5,083 nucleotides of DNA, from assembly GCA_964524185.1 (NCBI GenBank), contig CAZGCI010000155.1, forward strand, positions 1 through 5,083, given 5' to 3'. The DNA comes from Thiohalocapsa sp964524185. GTDB taxonomy: Bacteria > Pseudomonadota > Gammaproteobacteria > Chromatiales > Chromatiaceae. The notes under the pieces were generated by a model that saw nothing but the letters and a program-made list of their open reading frames with translations, was not told where the DNA came from and made no database searches. Shown here piece after piece: positions 1 through 4,955 of the stretch. Position 1 is the first letter of the stretch; every line of letters starts with the position of its first letter. A program made the position numbers and the translations under genes.

Positions 1-768
1 ATCGAGACCGGCGCGCGGCAGCGTCTCGGCGAGCGTTACCCGCGCGACCTCACGCCGCTCACCGACAATCTCAACGCCCTGCTTGCCCACGGCGAGGCAC
101 GCGAGGCGCGTCTGAGCAACGCCTTGGGCGACCTCGCACATAGCCTGAAGACACCGCTGGCGGTCATGCGCGGGGCGATCGCCGAGCTCGGGCACCCGCC
201 GTCGCCGAGCGCGCCTGCCGCTGGAACCCTGCAGGAACAGATCACGCGCATGGATCAGATCGTGGCGTATCAGTTGGAGCGCGCGCGCACCGGTACACCC
301 AGCGGCGGCGCCCTCGCCGCGCGCGTCGAGTTGGCCCCGCTGGTGCAACGGCTGACGGACTCGCTGTCGAAGCTCCACCGGCAACGGGCGGTGTCGCTGA
401 GCCTCGAGCTTGACCCTGGGGCCGTGTTCCGCGGTGCCGAGGGTGACTTGCTGGAGCTGCTCGGCAACGTGCTCGACAACGCGTATCAGTGGTGCCGTTC
501 GCGGGTGCGGGTGTGTGCCCGGCAACAGCAGGGTCAGCTGTTCATCCGCGTCGACGACGACGGTCCCGGCATGCCGCCAGCGCTTGCCGCCAGTCTGCTC
601 GAGCGGGGTGCCAGGGCCGACGAGTCCACCCCAGGGCACGGCATCGGACTCGCGGTGGTGCGGGAGATCGCACTGGCCAACGGCGGCGATCTTCTCATCG
701 ACCGCAGCGAGCTGGGCGGCGCCCTGGTGCAAGTCCGCTTCCCCCAAGTGGGCAACCGCTCACGCTGA
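1..768 (+). CDS. phoQ: PhoQ-like sensor histidine kinase, C-terminal part (5' end outside window)
   Basis: This is the cytoplasmic catalytic half of a membrane sensor kinase that autophosphorylates on histidine and passes phosphate to an OmpR-family regulator. The frame is open from base 1, so the periplasmic sensor, membrane helices and most of HAMP lie upstream. In window residues: 16-40 look like the HAMP end and linker. The H-box is DLAHSLKTPLAV with phospho-acceptor His47. The N-box GNVLDNA has Asn156 and Asn160. The G1 box is DDDGPGMP (185-192), and the G2 box is GHGIGLAVVREIA from 212. 'HSLKTPLAV', 'GNVLDNA' and the C-terminal 'LGGA' closely match what I recall of Escherichia coli PhoQ, more than generic kinases. 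All catalytic boxes look intact. The protein ends at TGA 766-768. A phoP-type gene would be expected just upstream. The PhoQ-like call is secure; the ligand cannot be judged because the sensor domain is missing. Confidence 0.85.
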   Translation: METGARQRLGERYPRDLTPLTDNLNALLAHGEAREARLSNALGDLAHSLKTPLAVMRGAIAELGHPPSPSAPAAGTLQEQITRMDQIVAYQLERARTGTPSGGALAARVELAPLVQRLTDSLSKLHRQRAVSLSLELDPGAVFRGAEGDLLELLGNVLDNAYQWCRSRVRVCARQQQGQLFIRVDDDGPGMPPALAASLLERGARADESTPGHGIGLAVVREIALANGGDLLIDRSELGGALVQVRFPQVGNRSR

Positions 769-808
769 CCCGCCGGCTGCCGCCGCGCCGCGCGCTCCCC
801 GGGCGTAG

Positions 809-845
809 CTGGGGCCGACGTAAGGAGGCCCGACAGTCGGCCCAG
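809..845 (+). other. Hairpin 3' of the kinase gene, with an AAGGAGG-containing loop
   Basis: GGGCCGAC (812-819) pairs perfectly with GTCGGCCC (836-843), and the stem can extend by two pairs past a bulged G at 811. The 16-base loop contains TAAGGAGG (821-828), which looks like a strong ribosome site, but no start codon follows at a useful distance. No T run follows, so an intrinsic terminator is unlikely. It could be a transcript-end structure or a GGA-in-loop site for a CsrA/RsmA-type protein; this is speculative. Confidence 0.35.
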
Positions 846-1007
846 TACCGCCCGCGCGGCGTCGGACCGCGTGCCTCAGCCCGACCTGGGGCACGTATTC
901 CTGTTTTGGCCATGCCTCCGCGGTCGCCCCAGTGGGCGCAAGCGGCGCGCTGTACCCCTGGGTACGCCGACTGCAGCCGGTATCCGGCCCAGGCGGACTG
1001 AAAAAGA

Positions 1008-1050
1008 CTGTCATCTATTCAGCATCCGTTCAGCAATGGGTGCGTATTCT
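1008..1050 (+). promoter_or_regulatory. Candidate promoter with three 11-bp-phased repeats (OmpR/PhoB/PhoP-class operator)
   Basis: CTGTCA (1008-1013), TCAGCA (1019-1024) and TCAGCA (1030-1035) start exactly 11 bases apart. The second and third sit in a perfect TTCAGCA-N4-TTCAGCA repeat. The first matches the CTGTCA half-site of the PhoB consensus, and PhoP boxes share the 11-bp spacing. TATTCT (1045-1050) is a 4/6 match to a sigma70 -10 box. No -35 hexamer lies 17-18 bases upstream of it; the repeats occupy that place, as in activator-dependent promoters. This predicts transcription starting near 1056-1058 toward the gene at 1191. The regulator's identity is inferred. Confidence 0.45.
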
Positions 1051-1055
1051 GATCC

Positions 1056-1086
1056 CAACGACGCGCTAACACTCGGCGCGCCGTTG
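1056..1086 (+). other. Strong leader hairpin at the predicted 5' end of the curlin-like transcript
   Basis: CAACGACGCGCT (1056-1067) pairs with GGCGCGCCGTTG (1075-1086) around the loop AACACTC. There is one A-C mismatch and one closing T-G wobble. The hairpin begins six bases after the candidate -10 box, so it would sit at the very 5' end of the mRNA. Such hairpins are known to protect transcripts from 5'-dependent decay, as with E. coli ompA. The fold is read directly; the stabilising role is inferred. Confidence 0.4.
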
Positions 1087-1190
1087 AATGGACCAGCATC
1101 CCGTTGCAATTGTTCCGGCGTTGCCGCCGCTGATGCCACCGGATGACTCGGTCTACAGCCCATCCATCAATGAAGTTCGAGGTCTGATCC

Positions 1191-1511
1191 ATGTCTAACA
1201 TCACAGTCAAAACCCTGTCCTGGGCCGCCGCCGCATTGACCACCGTGCTGGCGGGGCCGATTGCCGCCCAGAGCAACGTGAACACGACCATCCAGGAAGG
1301 CCGCATCAACACCAACGACACCTACCAACGCGGCAGCTACAACGATAACGCCACCTACCAAGAAGGCTTGGACAACGCTAACCGGACCCGCCAGCGCGGC
1401 AATGAAAACTGGAATCAGACGGGTCAGTTCGGCCGCGTGAACTACAACGAGACCGATCAGCGTGGTCGATCCAACCGCAGCCGTGCACAGCGCGGCCAAG
1501 ACAACGACTGA
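1191..1511 (+). CDS. Secreted mini-curlin-like repeat protein 1 (106 aa)
   Basis: A small exported protein, probably an extracellular amyloid-type or beta-solenoid subunit. Start ATG 1191 has GAGG (1179-1182) eight bases upstream. Residues 1-26 form a signal peptide ending AGPIAA, with predicted cleavage before Gln27. From Gln35 there are six units starting at Gln35, 46, 57, 68, 79 and 90, exactly 11 residues apart, then a ten-residue step to Gln100. The consensus is Q-x-G-x-x-N-x-N-x-T-x. Curlin strands of CsgA/CsgB follow Q-x-G-x-x-N-x-A-x-V-x with the same spacing, so the spacing and Q/G/N positions match while the inner A and V are replaced by N and T. At about 80 mature residues it is well below a typical CsgA. 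It has no cysteine and a charged tail. It is the first gene of a four-gene block with its own candidate promoter. Family assignment is good; fibre formation is inferred. Confidence 0.82.
   Translation: MSNITVKTLSWAAAALTTVLAGPIAAQSNVNTTIQEGRINTNDTYQRGSYNDNATYQEGLDNANRTRQRGNENWNQTGQFGRVNYNETDQRGRSNRSRAQRGQDND
1293..1511 (+). repeat. Protein-level 11-residue repeat array, gene 1
   Basis: Six full 33-base units encode Q-x-G-x-x-N-x-N-x-T-x, and a shortened seventh closes the protein. The DNA units are diverged from each other, while the Gln, Gly and Asn positions are kept. This indicates selection on the protein fold and not a recent DNA expansion. Confidence 0.8.
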
Positions 1512-1528
1512 CGGCCGGCTTCGGTGTC

Positions 1529-1580
1529 GGACCGACGCGCGCAGAGCGTGCTCTGCACGCGCCGGTTCCCCTGTACGGGG
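1529..1580 (+). other. Intergenic compound hairpin after gene 1
   Basis: GCAGAG (1541-1546) pairs with CTCTGC (1551-1556) around CGTG. Outside a two-base bulge, GCGC (1537-1540) pairs with GCGC (1559-1562). GGACCG (1529-1534) pairs with the CGGTTCC run at 1563-1569 with one bulge. A competing small hairpin, CCCC (1568-1571) with GGGG (1577-1580), overlaps its 3' foot. No T run follows. It may lower read-through or protect the 3' end of the gene 1 message, giving unequal expression of genes 1 and 2. CGCGCAGAGC-TTGC at 1644-1657 repeats the 5' arm with one mismatch. Confidence 0.4.
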
Positions 1581-1618
1581 CCTGGCAATCCTGCGTCAAC
1601 CGGTTGGAGGAATGACAC

Positions 1619-1687
1619 GTGCGCAGCCGGGAGGACGCCATCTCGCGCAGAGCTTGCCCGTTTGGGTTCACCGCTCTGCCAACCTAA
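1619..1687 (+). CDS. Possible 22-codon leader peptide ahead of gene 2
   Basis: GTG at 1619 is preceded by GGAGG (1606-1610) at an ideal eight-base spacing. It opens a 22-residue frame ending at TAA 1685-1687. That stop overlaps the AAGG of the next gene's ribosome site, eleven bases before its ATG. The peptide (VRSREDAISRACPFGF, then six more residues) resembles nothing I know and has no run of one amino acid that would mark a classic attenuator. It could couple translation to gene 2, or the GGAGG may be chance. Low confidence. Confidence 0.22.
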   Translation: MRSREDAISRRACPFGFTALPT

Positions 1688-1698
1688 GGTGTAGATCA

Positions 1699-1992
1699 AT
1701 GAAACGTACTCTCTCTGTCGCCGCCTGTTTGATCGTTGTCTGCCTGCCGATGGCGCACGCTGATAAGCAACAGGAGCAGGCGCAACGGCCCTGTGTGAAC
1801 GTCGAGGTGCAAAACGACCGCGTCAATCGGTCATTCGTGCAGCAAGACTGTTACCGCAACCTGAACCGGACCGTTCAGGCCGGTGCTGACAATACGGCGC
1901 AGACCATCCAGCGTGGCGCGATCAACAATCACAAGACCCGGCAGTACCAGTACGACCAGTCCCGGTATCTCGACCGCGTCCGCGGCGATTAG
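1699..1992 (+). CDS. Secreted mini-curlin-like repeat protein 2, cysteine-containing (97 aa)
   Basis: A second small exported repeat protein. I chose ATG 1699 because AAGG (1686-1689) precedes it and a clean signal peptide follows at once, with basic residues, a hydrophobic core and cleavage after AHA21. An in-frame ATG at 1612 would add 29 residues without export character. The mature protein begins with a Gln-rich linker, then repeat units at Gln38, 49, 60, 71 and 82, all exactly 11 apart. Asn is kept at position 6 (43, 54, 65, 76) and Thr at position 10 in the last three full units (58, 69, 80). Gly is present only in the third and fourth units. Cys32 and Cys51 are the only mature cysteines and could form a disulfide after export. 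The tail is Tyr/Asp/Arg-rich. It may be a minor, capping or anchoring subunit beside gene 1, as CsgB is to CsgA; this is inference. Confidence 0.78.
   Translation: MKRTLSVAACLIVVCLPMAHADKQQEQAQRPCVNVEVQNDRVNRSFVQQDCYRNLNRTVQAGADNTAQTIQRGAINNHKTRQYQYDQSRYLDRVRGD
1810..1944 (+). repeat. Protein-level 11-residue repeat array, gene 2
   Basis: Four full units and the first Gln of a fifth, in perfect 33-base phase. The first two are degenerate (Asp or Cys in place of Gly), and the last two are canonical. Confidence 0.7.
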
Positions 1993-2015
1993 TCACATGC
2001 ATGAGGGGCAAAGCC

Positions 2016-2339
2016 ATGCTTGCGAGACTCCTGCAACCGTTCTCCTTGTGCGTCTTGGCCGTGTCCGTCCTGTGGCTGGGCGTGGCTGCGGCGCAAGAGA
2101 ACACCAATTCAACACGCCAGGTGGGACAGGTGAATATCAATCGCACCCAGCAGTGCGGTGAGGAGAATCAGAATGCCACCTATCAAGAAGGCCGCGTCAA
2201 TATCAACAGGACAAGCCAAGGCTGCCCAGGCAACGGCGCTCAGGGGCGTTCCACCGGTCGATCCGCTGCACCCCGCGCGAAAGGCCCTGCGGATGAGCGG
2301 GGGAAGGCCGCCGCGGCAGGCAGAGGTCGGTCCGGCTGA
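2016..2339 (+). CDS. Secreted mini-curlin-like repeat protein 3 with basic tail (107 aa)
   Basis: I placed the start at ATG 2016: GAGGGG (2003-2008) lies seven bases upstream, while the in-frame ATG at 2001 has no ribosome site. With this start the signal peptide ends AAA26 and the mature protein begins at Gln27, exactly as in gene 1. Repeat units start at Gln35, 46, 57 and 68, again the same numbers as gene 1, and residues 53-59 (NATYQEG) are identical in both. The third unit is QEGRVNINRTS. Cys47 and Cys70 are the mature cysteines. After residue 74 the repeat stops and a tail of about 33 residues rich in Gly, Ala, Arg and Lys follows, probably disordered and strongly basic. The gene starts 23 bases after gene 2 ends, so the two are surely co-transcribed. 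It is a likely duplicate of gene 1 that lost units and gained a tail. Confidence 0.78.
   Translation: MLARLLQPFSLCVLAVSVLWLGVAAAQENTNSTRQVGQVNINRTQQCGEENQNATYQEGRVNINRTSQGCPGNGAQGRSTGRSAAPRAKGPADERGKAAAAGRGRSG
2118..2237 (+). repeat. Protein-level 11-residue repeat array, gene 3
   Basis: Three full units (QVGQVNINRTQ, QCGEENQNATY, QEGRVNINRTS) and a partial fourth (QGCPGNG). The second/third unit junction is 19/21 identical in DNA to gene 1 (2172-2192 against 1347-1367). Confidence 0.72.
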
Positions 2340-2357
2340 ACAGCAGGAGTCGGGACA

Positions 2358-2792
2358 ATGATCACATGGCAGCGACTCAGAACGCCGAGTCGGCACGCCC
2401 TGCGCGGCCTGATGCTTGCGATCGGCATCGTCACCAGCTTTGCGTGCGCACAAACCGTCAGCTCCGGTAGTTCAACCACCACGGTGCATCAGAGCGGCGG
2501 TGCGAGCGGTAGTCGCTCGGAGGTCGCCAAAGACGCGGGCGGCCATCGGGTGGTGACCACCGACGGCAGCAGCACCGATGTGACGATTCAGCGCCAATGG
2601 GGCGGCGATGCGGCGGCGCGTCGTCCCGCCGAGGTTGAGCGAACGCCGCCGCCAGTCGACTCGGGCCGATTCGAGTCGGGGCGGTTCGATGATGGCGAGC
2701 ACGCCACGCCGTGGCGCGACTCTGCGGGCCCCACGCGGGAGGCCTTCCGCCAACAGATGGAGCAGCGCATGCAGCGCTCACCGACGTGGTGA
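2358..2792 (+). CDS. Secreted S/T/G-rich protein, possible diverged curlin relative (144 aa)
   Basis: ATG 2358 has AGGAG (2345-2349) eight bases upstream and lies 18 bases after gene 3, so it closes the operon. An arginine-containing N-terminus and a hydrophobic stretch (residues 18-30) end in ACA, predicting cleavage before Gln32. The cysteine at 30 lacks a proper lipobox, so I do not call a lipoprotein. Residues 34-83 are rich in Ser, Thr, Gly and Val. One unit, QSGGASGSRSE from Gln45, fits the curlin spacing with Ser in the Asn/Thr places, and Gln78 lies exactly 33 residues on, preceded by T-I as in gene 2. The rest, 84-144, is Pro/Arg/Asp-rich with a duplicated SGRF motif and a Gln/Arg/Met-rich end that may be helical. 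I do not recognise the family. It may be an accessory or anchoring protein for genes 1-3. Confidence 0.7.
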   Translation: MITWQRLRTPSRHALRGLMLAIGIVTSFACAQTVSSGSSTTTVHQSGGASGSRSEVAKDAGGHRVVTTDGSSTDVTIQRQWGGDAAARRPAEVERTPPPVDSGRFESGRFDDGEHATPWRDSAGPTREAFRQQMEQRMQRSPTW

Positions 2793-2928
2793 CCGCGCCA
2801 AAGGATGGATCAGACGATTGCGCGATGATCGGGCTAACGGCGGTCGGCTTCTTGTAGACTGGCAGGCCATGAGCCGCGAAGGCCACCGCCGAGATCGCGC
2901 CCACCTGCATCGTCCTAGACAGAGGATC
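2793..2928. other. Gap between the curlin-like block and the ATPase-like gene
   Basis: This gap of 136 bases has no hairpin with a T run and no strong promoter. TAGACT (2855-2860) is a 4/6 -10 match without a -35 partner. An in-frame ATG at 2869 could extend the next protein by 20 basic residues, so part of the gap may be coding. Confidence 0.4.
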
Positions 2929-4125
2929 ATGGCTTCAACCGACCCCGAGGAACCGGATCATCCCATCTGGGACCTGATTCCGCTGACTGGCTACGAGCTG
3001 CCGTCAGCGCCCACCGTGAGCAACGCGCGGCGGGGCCTGTTGTCGCTGACGCGACGCTTTCGCCGCCGACAGCAAGAGCGGGAGGGGCCGGTTAGGAGCG
3101 AGGATCAGCTGCATGCGCTGGCGCCTGATCGGCTGGATGCCGTTGCCGGGGCGATCGACTGGCGCGGGGCGGCGGAGGTGTTGCAGGCGGCCTTGGCGGA
3201 GCGTTCAGCAGCGGATCGGGCCTGGTTCATCATTGGGTCGCCCGGTGGCGGCTACGGCGAGCTCCTCGAGACCTGGGCGACGGCGCAGGGTGCCGCCTGT
3301 GTGCCCGCTCCCGCCTATGAGGTCGTCGCCGGCGAGCACACCGCCTGGCTGGAGGATCTGCCCGACGGCGCCGACCCCTGGGCCTTGCCGCGACTGGAAC
3401 GCTGCTGGCTGCGCCATCCAGCCGGGCTCGATCTCGTCCGCAGGCTCTTCGAGCGGCTGTGCAGCGGGAAGCTCGGCTTTGGCGTGATCGGCTGCGACAG
3501 CTGGGCCTGGGCCTATCTGCGCTTTGTCGTCCCCACCCAGGTCGCACGCGCGCTCACCTTTCAGGCGTTCGACGGGGCGAGGCTAGCGCTTTGGCTGAGC
3601 ACCTTGGCAGCAGCGGGCGACGCTCGTCCGCGCCGATTTCTGCACGCACAAAGCGGCAATCTGGTGCTGGCGGTGAATGATGACGACGCGTCGACGGTCA
3701 GTACCGAGCTCCGCTATTTGGCAGCGCAGGCCCGCGGCAACCCGAGCACGGCCCTGCGGCGATGGCGGTCACGCCTGCGCTCGGAGCCGGAGGAGCCGGA
3801 GGCCGCCGATGATGAGTCCAACAACAAGCCCGAGGTCGAAACGATCTGGGTGTCCCCCGCGGCGGATGCCGAGCTGCCGAGCGGTCTGGGCGAGCCCGAG
3901 GCGCTGATTCTGCACGCGCTGCTGCTGCACGATGGGCTACCGAACGACATCCTCGAGGGTCTGTTACCGAACACCCGGTCCCAGACCCGCGGGGCGTTGC
4001 TGCAGCTCGCCGCGGCTGACGTGGTGCAAGCGGACCCCGATGGAGCCTGGCGCGTGACTGCCTCTGCTTATCCAGCGGTGCGCTCCTTCCTCTCGTCGCG
4101 CAGTTTCTTGATCGGCGATCTCTAG
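2929..4125 (+). CDS. Unrecognised P-loop-like protein with C-terminal winged-helix-like region (398 aa)
   Basis: I do not recognise a named family. ATG 2929 is my preferred start, with AGAGGA just upstream though spaced tightly; ATG 2869 is the alternative. In order: an N-terminal segment with HPIWDLIPLTGYELP; a basic patch near residues 40-55; a P-loop-like turn FIIGSPGGGYGE (100-111) after a hydrophobic strand; the segment DPWALPRLERCWLRHPAGLD (149-168); a Walker-B-like strand GFGVIGCDSW (183-192); then an acidic, low-complexity linker (about 285-306). Residues 325-398 resemble a winged helix. The turn lacks the Walker A lysine, which speaks against ordinary ATP hydrolysis. The arrangement suggests a degenerate AAA+/STAND-type fold, but this is inference. 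It lies 11 bases before an MscS channel gene, so the two probably share a transcript and a role, perhaps membrane-stress signalling. Confidence 0.75.
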   Translation: MASTDPEEPDHPIWDLIPLTGYELPSAPTVSNARRGLLSLTRRFRRRQQEREGPVRSEDQLHALAPDRLDAVAGAIDWRGAAEVLQAALAERSAADRAWFIIGSPGGGYGELLETWATAQGAACVPAPAYEVVAGEHTAWLEDLPDGADPWALPRLERCWLRHPAGLDLVRRLFERLCSGKLGFGVIGCDSWAWAYLRFVVPTQVARALTFQAFDGARLALWLSTLAAAGDARPRRFLHAQSGNLVLAVNDDDASTVSTELRYLAAQARGNPSTALRRWRSRLRSEPEEPEAADDESNNKPEVETIWVSPAADAELPSGLGEPEALILHALLLHDGLPNDILEGLLPNTRSQTRGALLQLAAADVVQADPDGAWRVTASAYPAVRSFLSSRSFLIGDL

Positions 4126-4136
4126 CAAAGCGCACC

Positions 4137-4955
4137 ATGGACATCGAAAAGCTCGACGACCTGTTCCGTCGTCTCGACACCGGCACGCTGCTTGATCTCG
4201 CGGTGGTCTTGGTCGGTGCCGGCGCGTTGGTCTTGGCCGTCCAAAAGGCGCTGCCTTGGGTCGCCAATCGCCTGCATGGCAAGGCGCGTCACTATCTGCT
4301 CGCCTTGGTGCCGCTCCTGCGCCTGATCATTGTCATCGGCGCCTTTTTGCTCGCGGTGCCGATCGTGATCGACCCATCGCTGCAGAATATGGTCGCGATC
4401 CTGGGCTCGCTGGGCCTGGCGTTGGGCTTTGCGCTGAAGGATTACGCCAGCAGCTTGGTGGCGGGCATCGTTGCCGTGGGCGAGGCCCCCTATCGCAATG
4501 GCGACTGGGTGCAGATCGGCGACACCTATGGCGAGGTGACCCATGTGGGCATGCGCGCGGTCCACCTGGTGACGCCGGACGATAACCTGGTCTCGATTCC
4601 CCATCTCAAGCTCTGGTCCGATCCCATTGCCAACGCAAACAACGGGACGCCGCAGCTGCAGTGCACCGCCGACTTCCATCTGCATCCACGTCATGACGGC
4701 GTGCGCGCGCGCGAGCTGCTCTTCGATGTGGCCCTGACGAGCCCCTACTTGGCCCTCGGCGAGCCCATTGCGGTGGTGGCCGAGGAAAAGCCCTGGGGCA
4801 CCCGCTACCGGCTGCGGGCCTATCCCATCGAGGCCCGGCAGCAGTTTCGCTTTGCGACGGATCTCACATTGCGCGGCAAGGCCGAGTTGTTGCGTCGAGG
4901 CTTCAGGATGGCCGCGGTGCCAGCGCGTCCGGACGCGGACGGCGCGGCTGGCTAG
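4137..4955 (+). CDS. Small-conductance mechanosensitive channel, MscS family (272 aa)
   Basis: A membrane pore that opens under bilayer tension and releases solutes during osmotic downshock. Three helices are seen: TM1 near 17-38, TM2 near 52-78, and the pore helix TM3 near 83-114. TM3 holds the Ala/Gly-packed ILGSLGLALGFALKDYASS, the counterpart of the E. coli MscS pore lining, followed by the beta domain (YRNGDWVQIGDTYGEVTHVG, 119-138). The usual IPNG-type motif reads IPHL (154-157). Length is close to the 286 residues of E. coli MscS, and the C-terminal cytoplasmic domain appears complete. ATG 4137 has only a weak ribosome site, and with the preceding stop at 4125 translational coupling is likely. 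The MscS-family call is secure; which paralogue is unclear, and the His-Leu change suggests it is not the orthologue of E. coli MscS. Confidence 0.9.
   Translation: MDIEKLDDLFRRLDTGTLLDLAVVLVGAGALVLAVQKALPWVANRLHGKARHYLLALVPLLRLIIVIGAFLLAVPIVIDPSLQNMVAILGSLGLALGFALKDYASSLVAGIVAVGEAPYRNGDWVQIGDTYGEVTHVGMRAVHLVTPDDNLVSIPHLKLWSDPIANANNGTPQLQCTADFHLHPRHDGVRARELLFDVALTSPYLALGEPIAVVAEEKPWGTRYRLRAYPIEARQQFRFATDLTLRGKAELLRRGFRMAAVPARPDADGAAG

Larger units (their letters stand above)
769..1190. other. Non-coding gap between the kinase and the first curlin-like gene
   Basis: About 420 bases hold no convincing gene; open frames here lack a ribosome site or recognisable protein. The first half (769-990) is very GC-rich and has short hairpins at 809-845, 925-938, 952-965 and 976-988. 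The second half is less GC-rich and carries the phased direct repeats, a possible -10 box, a strong leader hairpin and the ribosome site of the next gene. None of the hairpins is followed by a T run, so I see no classic terminator for the kinase. Confidence 0.6.

Noticed and set aside
871..1146. Open frame in the leader of gene 1
   Set aside because: It has no ribosome site or recognisable protein, and it crosses the phased repeats and the leader hairpin.
1293..1511. CRISPR-like or DNA-level tandem repeat
   Set aside because: The 33-base period is coding and the DNA units are diverged; only protein positions are kept.
1191..2237. Many N-x-T sequons in the repeats, suggesting N-glycosylation
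   Set aside because: The sequons follow directly from the N-x-N-x-T repeat, and most bacteria lack the needed oligosaccharyltransferase; nothing here encodes one.
2608..2928. Upstream extension of the ATPase-like gene to 2608
   Set aside because: It would overlap the secreted protein gene by 185 bases and add Arg-rich sequence typical of a shadow frame.
4924..4937. Palindrome CGCGTCCGGACGCG at the end of the channel gene
   Set aside because: It lies within the coding sequence, no T run follows, and a 14-base GC palindrome can arise by chance at this composition.
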